DNA of 33,758 bases from Physocladia obscura (lineage: Eukaryota; Chytridiomycota; Chytridiomycetes; Chytridiales; Chytriomycetaceae): the NCBI GenBank assembly GCA_027596945.1, contig JADGJH010000076.1:1-33758 (forward strand), written 5' to 3'. The stretch's first letter is position 1. The number at the start of each line of letters is the position of its first letter. This document shows positions 29,797 through 33,758 of the stretch, piece after piece. A model generated the notes under the pieces. The model ran no database searches and had not been told where the DNA came from. It saw nothing but the letters and a program-made list of their open reading frames with translations. The translations under genes and the position numbers were made by a program.

Positions 29797-29909
29797 TGAC
29801 AAATAAAAGAATAATAAAGGAAAATAAAAGATAATAGGGTAATAAAATAAGAATATAATAGTAATAATTTTGAATTGAAGTTACAGAAAACTAGTCAGTT
29901 TCCTTGACA
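29797..29909 (-). repeat. 3' LTR-like direct repeat
   Basis: Downstream copy (relative to the minus-strand element) of the 113-bp repeat. It matches 33494-33606 with a few substitutions, for example GGG against GGA near the middle and CCTT against CTGT close to the end. Confidence 0.75.
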
Positions 29910-29920
29910 GGAGTTGAGTA

Positions 29921-30109
29921 TTGTTTATTTATTATATTCCCCACATGTCGACTGCAGCTCAACCCTTGCTGCTTTGGTGTGTCAATTCTGACCAAGTACG
30001 TTCAAAATTAAAATATGCAAGGAGAGGTATGGTAACCAGTGTGAATGTTGAAGTGGGTGGAGATGTTGACATCTGGGACTGCCACTGTTCAGTTTGCAAC
30101 AATATATAA
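29921..30109 (+). pseudogene. Unidentified coding-like fragment inside the LTR interval
   Basis: A plus-strand frame with protein-like composition (MVTSVNVEVGGDVDIWDCHC, then SVCNNI) lies between the RT end and the 3' repeat, opposite to the element's own strand. It does not look like RNase H or integrase. It may be part of older DNA, a nested insertion, or captured sequence. Function unknown. Confidence 0.35.
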
Positions 30110-30342
30110 AATGCACTATAGAACAAAAAAACAATTAGCAAAAAATTGAAGGCATTGGATTTGTTGATAGATACTGCCATGAATCCAAGGAGGCTTTTGA
30201 ATTAATTTCAGGATGTTATTATCAAAATTCAACATAAACCGTGTGAGTAACTTGAAAATGGCAAAATTAAATTAAATTAAATAATTAATTAAAATAATAC
30301 ATTAATTTGATTTGATTTTAATACAATTTAGTTAAATAGGAT

Positions 30343-31379
30343 TTATTTAATCATTGCAAACAAATGAATATAATTCCATTTCAAGTGTAAATAAGAGAGT
30401 AAAGAGCAGAGTGATGAATAATTTGTTGGTGGTTTGAATTCTTGGATTGAAGATATGTGTTTGTTTGAGACTTGAACTTGATTGTTTCTAATGTGATATC
30501 CAAGGTAGTCAACTTGTTGTTTTAAGAAGTTGCACTTGGTTAAATGGGAGTGAAGCTTGTTTTCTTGTAGCTTCTTTAATACTGATTCAATGTGGCGTAA
30601 GTGTTGATCGTATGTTTCTGAATAAACAAGTATGTCGTCAATGTATGCATTGAGGAAATCGTCAACATATTCGCAGAATATGTTGTTGACCATGGTTTGA
30701 AAAGTTGCTGGCACATTTGAAAGTCTGAATGGCATTATTATCCATTCAAAATGACTGTACTTTGATCTGAAGGCTTCTTGTGTATGTTTTTCTCATGGAT
30801 CCTTATTTGATGATATTCCAAGGCTAAATCTAGTTTGGTGAAGTATTTTGCACGTGATAGTCTGTCCAAAATTTCCAATATATTTGGCAGTGCGGTTCTG
30901 TTCTTGACAGTATTCTTGTTAAGTGCACAATAGTCAAAGACAAGTCAAAGCTTGTCCTTCTGTTTGACATAGAATATAGGAGCACTGCAGGATAATATTG
31001 ATTTGTGAATGTGCTTATTCTGTAGGAGAAAGGTTAATTCTTTCTTTAATGCATTTAGTTCTTTTTCATTCATTGAGTAGATTGGTCTTGAAGTTGGAGT
31101 GGAGCTTTTGTCAATTAGTTTAATTTTGTGGCTTATGCTTTGAGATGGTGGCAGTCCTTCAAAAGGCTGGAAAACTGATTCATATTTCTTGATTATTGTT
31201 TGAAGTTCATTCAGGAGTGTTTCTATTAGTTTTGATTTGGTGTCTGCCTGATTTTGTTCTTCTATGGTCTTGACGATGTCAGAACCTTCTTTTGAGGCAA
31301 TGTTATTGATTTCTTTAGGTGGGGTCACAATGGCCTTATTGTCTCTTTGCAATGGTTTTATTATGAGCATTCTTAGCAT
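30343..31379 (-). pseudogene. Ty3/Gypsy reverse transcriptase remnant
   Basis: Two frames separated by breaks cover most of an RT domain. The upstream frame (31379-30945) has GLPPSQSISHKIKL, TSRPIYSMNEKELNALKKEL and CSAPIFYVKQKDKL, then an in-frame TGA just before LVFDYCALNKNT. The middle shows FTKLDL and YHQIRI. The downstream frame (30735-30343) has MPFRLSNVPATFQTMVNNIF, the catalytic YIDDILVYS, KCNFLKQQVDYLGYHI, and ends at SLLSYLHLKWNYIHLF. RT copies element RNA into DNA; with the stop and the missing downstream domains this copy cannot act on its own. Confidence 0.85.
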
Positions 31380-31734
31380 TTGAATGTCTTGTGGTCTTCA
31401 AAGTAGGTCTTTAAAAGCTGTTGCTGATAGTAGTTGAATCTCGCGCAAAGGCGTCTTGCAGATTCATTGGTGTGAATTGTTCATGGAGTTGAAACAAAAA
31501 GTATTTGAGGGTCAATCTATGGCTGGATTGAACTTGTCCAACCAATCCTTACACAGTATTAAATCGTAGACAATGTTAGCAGAGATGAAATTATGTTGGT
31601 CCCTGAATCTAGTTCAAGTAATAATAGTATATTTGATATTCTTATAAATGCATCCATCAATAATTGAATGGTTTGCTAGGCGTACTGGTTGTTTTTGTTC
31701 GTGCAATGAATTTCTTGGTGATGGTTGTGTTGTG

Positions 31735-31870
31735 CGTTCATGAAGCTGGCATTAGCTCCTGGATCAATGAGTATTTTGGCTGGTTGGTTTCCTATGAAAC
31801 TGTTAATTGTGAGAAGAGATGATTGTGAAGTTGGTTGTTCTGTGTGGTGCAATTGAAGAAATAATAAGTC
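31735..31870 (-). pseudogene. Retropepsin-like protease segment
   Basis: The minus strand encodes FIGNQPAKILIDPGANASFM, the place where gypsy proteases have an ILIDSGA-like active site. Here the central residue is Pro (DPG rather than DSG or DTG). Surrounding frames are broken. It cleaves Gag-Pol in intact elements; here it is probably dead. Confidence 0.6.
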
Positions 31871-32057
31871 TGTTGGTGAGTCTGTTGAGAAAGTTTTAGT
31901 ATGTGATGCAATTGATTCTTGTTCATATTCATGTTCTTCAAGCTTGAGTCAATTTGCTATTGTTGCCATCTTTGGTAGTGCTGCTGCTTTTGCTGATAGT
32001 GGCAGCAGCTTTGATGTTGTTGATGTGTTTGGCATGCTGAAAGTTTCCAGTATTGCT

Positions 32058-32414
32058 TCATTTGTTATTGTTGTTTGAATAGTTTCTGCTGCGTTTATTA
32101 GGGGTTTTGTTGTAATTATTGTTGCTTGGGTACTGTTGTTGTGTCTTTTGGCATTGATCATGTGTATGGTTCTTGAGTCTGCAAAATGTACACCAACTGT
32201 TCTTCCAGTACGCCTTTCTTACTTCTTCTGAGAGACGTGGGAAGGATTGTGTATTTGAGAGGTCCATTGGTTGTGGTCCATTGTTGTGGTAATTGTGAAA
32301 ATTTGGGGTTGAAAATTTTTGTGAAGGAAAATTTTGTTTTGTGCCGTTTTGCTGTGGAGTAGGCCTCCCTTTTGTTCTTCGCCAATAAAAATTGTCTAGG
32401 CATTTGGCTTCCAT
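32058..32414 (-). pseudogene. Gag C-terminal part with CCHC zinc knuckle
   Basis: The frame contains AYWKNSWCTFCRLKNHTHDQ followed by C, giving a C-x2-C-x4-H-x4-C zinc knuckle of the nucleocapsid type, in Asn/Gln/Thr-rich sequence. In intact elements it packages RNA. It is out of frame with the main gag frame upstream. Confidence 0.75.
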
Positions 32415-32659
32415 TTGAAGTTTGTTTAGATTGTCTTTGATGTTGAATAATTCATGCTTGTTGCAAAGGTGCAGCTTAAGACCCTGAAGGTCCTTAACGC
32501 AATGGTATCTGTCTTCAAAATTAATGCTTCCAGAGCAGATTGCAATAAGAGATTGTTAAATTCCTGTGAATATAACATTGTGGATTTTGTCTGTTGAAGA
32601 GAATCTATTCATTCAATGGCTTGTGTTAGGGTTAATTGGAATCCAAAATTTGAACAAAT

Positions 32660-33268
32660 TCAGGCTTGATAATTTTTCCAAGTCATGTTTCTACGCTGAT
32701 CTTCTGGTAGATGTCTCCAGCATGTACGAGCATGTTCTGTGAGTCCTGTAGTAATCCAGGCTGCATAGTGCAGCTGTTGTTGGTGAGTTGGCTTTGCACT
32801 GTCAGCAAGAAATCCATATAGTTTGGCTTGTTCTTTGCATCTAAGTAAGAAATTGTTGATAATGTTTTGAGTTTTGTGTGCTGGCTTGGTTCTAGTGTTG
32901 TCATTGAATTCTGGTGGTCTTACTGAGGTGATTTTGAAAAATGGTAAGTTGTGTGTACTAGGAGAGATCACTGAAGAATTTTCTTGAGAAACCCTATTTT
33001 GAAGTTTGGCTTGTAAGCTGGTGTTATTAATACTGAGTCTTTGAACTGTTTCTCTGAGTTCCTGCATTTTTTGTAAATAGCGGCTAGTTGTCCGGCTTGC
33101 AGATTTGAAGTACTTGAGCCTGAGTAGTCCATTTTGTCTGGAACGGCAAAGGCGTTTGTTCTTTGACATTGATGAAGAGAGGGGTTTGTAGATTTTTCTG
33201 GTGTTACCAATATGTGAGAGAATCAAAGAGTTCCAAGTGGGCAAAGTTAACTTGGGACAGCGAAGCAA
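32660..33268 (-). pseudogene. Gag capsid-like frame
   Basis: A 202-aa frame between the 5' repeat and the zinc-knuckle frame. It has a coiled-coil-like stretch (YLQKMQELRETVQRLSINN), then FKITSVRPPEFN and a helical segment (IINNFLLRCKEQAKLYGF, HYAAWITTGLTEHARTCWRH) like the retrotransposon Gag capsid. It stops at TAG after WKNYQA, before the zinc-knuckle frame, which shows decay. Confidence 0.65.
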
Positions 33269-33493
33269 AATATTTTCTTGAGCTGGGTCTTACATGGCAA
33301 AGTCTTTTCTTTTTGTTCTGAAGCAAAACAAAGTTGAAGTTTTTAATAAAGAATTCTCTGTTTATTTTAATTTTAATAACACTGAATTTATAGAGTTTCA
33401 GGATCCTTTCTGAAACAAAGTGAAATAGAATTTTTGGGCAGCACAAGTAAAAATTTTGTAAGGAAAATAGTGAAATGGAAAAGAACTTGCAGC

Positions 33494-33606
33494 TGACAAA
33501 TAGAAGAATAATAAAGGAAAATAAAAGATAATAGGATAATAAAATAAGAATATGATAGTAATAATTTTGAATTGAAGTTATGGAAAACTAGTCAGTTTCT
33601 GTGACA
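33494..33606 (-). repeat. 5' LTR-like direct repeat
   Basis: Upstream copy (minus-strand sense) of the 113-bp TG...CA repeat, next to the gag region. I could not identify a clear tRNA primer-binding site beside it. Confidence 0.75.
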
Positions 33607-33622
33607 AATGAAAATAGGAATT

Positions 33623-33691
33623 TGGGCTTAGTGGTTAAGGTGCTGTTCAGTGGAACAGAACCATGTTCAATCCCATTGCTGGGCACTTTTT
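33623..33691 (+). repeat. tRNA-like sequence with Pol III boxes, SINE-head-like
   Basis: TGGGCTTAGTGG at 33623-33634 resembles a Pol III A box, and GTTCAATCC at 33665-33673 a B box, with 30 nt between, as in tRNA. A T5 run follows at 33687-33691. The cloverleaf does not pair well (T-arm and acceptor stems fail), so it is not a working tRNA gene; a tRNA-derived SINE head or tRNA pseudogene is more likely. The window ends before a SINE body could be judged. Confidence 0.45.
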
Positions 33692-33758
33692 CATAAGCTC
33701 AGCATTCTCAGAGTTTTTGTATCTTCTCCATTATAACTCTAAGAGTGACCATCTTATG

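Larger units (their letters stand above)
29797..33606 (-). mobile_element. Degenerate Ty3/Gypsy-like LTR retrotransposon, RNase H and integrase missing
   Basis: Two 113-bp direct repeats (29797-29909 and 33494-33606) bound a minus-strand gag-protease-RT region. Read on the minus strand the repeats start TGTCA and end TTTGTCA, the TG...CA form of LTRs, and differ at only a handful of positions. Inside, in Ty3/Gypsy order, are gag-like frames, a CCHC zinc knuckle, a protease-like segment and an RT ending soon after the YIDD core. About 430 bp then separates RT from the 3' repeat, too little for RNase H and integrase. Frames are interrupted by stops and shifts. No target-site duplication is seen next to the repeats (CTGGC versus AATGA), and 113 bp is short for an LTR, so they may be only part of a longer, diverged LTR. 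Confidence 0.75.

Noticed and set aside
33620..33690. Functional tRNA gene
   Set aside because: T-arm and acceptor stems do not pair; only the promoter-like boxes are recognisable.
1..33758. CRISPR array, bacterial operons or rRNA genes
   Set aside because: No regularly spaced direct repeats with unique spacers and no rRNA-like sequence; the genes are intron-rich and eukaryotic.

Overview
The window comes from an intron-dense, AT-rich eukaryotic nuclear genome that looks like an early-diverging fungus, most likely a chytrid. That placement is inference. It rests on short introns (mostly 45-130 nt), fungal families (CBM19-type chitin-binding domain, Pap1/Yap1-type bZIP factors, CRT10-like WD protein, BCS1-type AAA protein), and a Ty3/Gypsy-like element beside CpG-poor decayed DNA. 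All exon structures were assembled by hand from reading frame, splice signals and family alignment; none was checked against transcripts.

Left part (1-12.8 kb), conserved genes: a partial BCS1-like mitochondrial AAA chaperone (minus); divergently a WD-repeat/CRT10-like protein (plus); a RhoGAP-domain gene whose 5' exons I cannot find (plus); an eight-exon ALG11 mannosyltransferase (plus); a secreted CBM19 plus double-psi beta-barrel (expansin-like) protein (plus); a six-exon SMG6/EST1-type nonsense-mediated decay endonuclease with PIN domain (minus); and a five-exon mitochondrial carrier with an 11-nt microexon (minus). These genes are functionally unrelated and simply adjacent.

Middle part (14.7-27.1 kb), the most unusual region: six tandem same-strand bZIP transcription factor genes (A-F). 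A, B and C are small (about 157-190 aa), share a C-terminal YW(D/N)TV(C/S) end, and have Thr where bZIP basic regions carry an invariant DNA-contacting Asn. F has Val there. D and E keep Asn. E and F share a large helical C-terminal domain with matching phase-0 introns. Introns in the basic region sit at one of two sites exactly seven codons apart; F has both, giving a 21-nt microexon. A needs a GC-AG intron at the shared site, and C appears to have a broken AT donor.

Between and around these lie gene-poor stretches with an assembly gap (14239-14248), an inverted-repeat cluster near 18.1 kb, and coding-like fragments I could not identify.

Right part (27.4-33.76 kb): strongly CpG-depleted, decayed repeat-like DNA, then a minus-strand Ty3/Gypsy-like element bounded by 113-bp TG...CA direct repeats, with degenerate gag, protease and RT but no RNase H or integrase. 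A tRNA-like (SINE-head-like) sequence lies at the edge.
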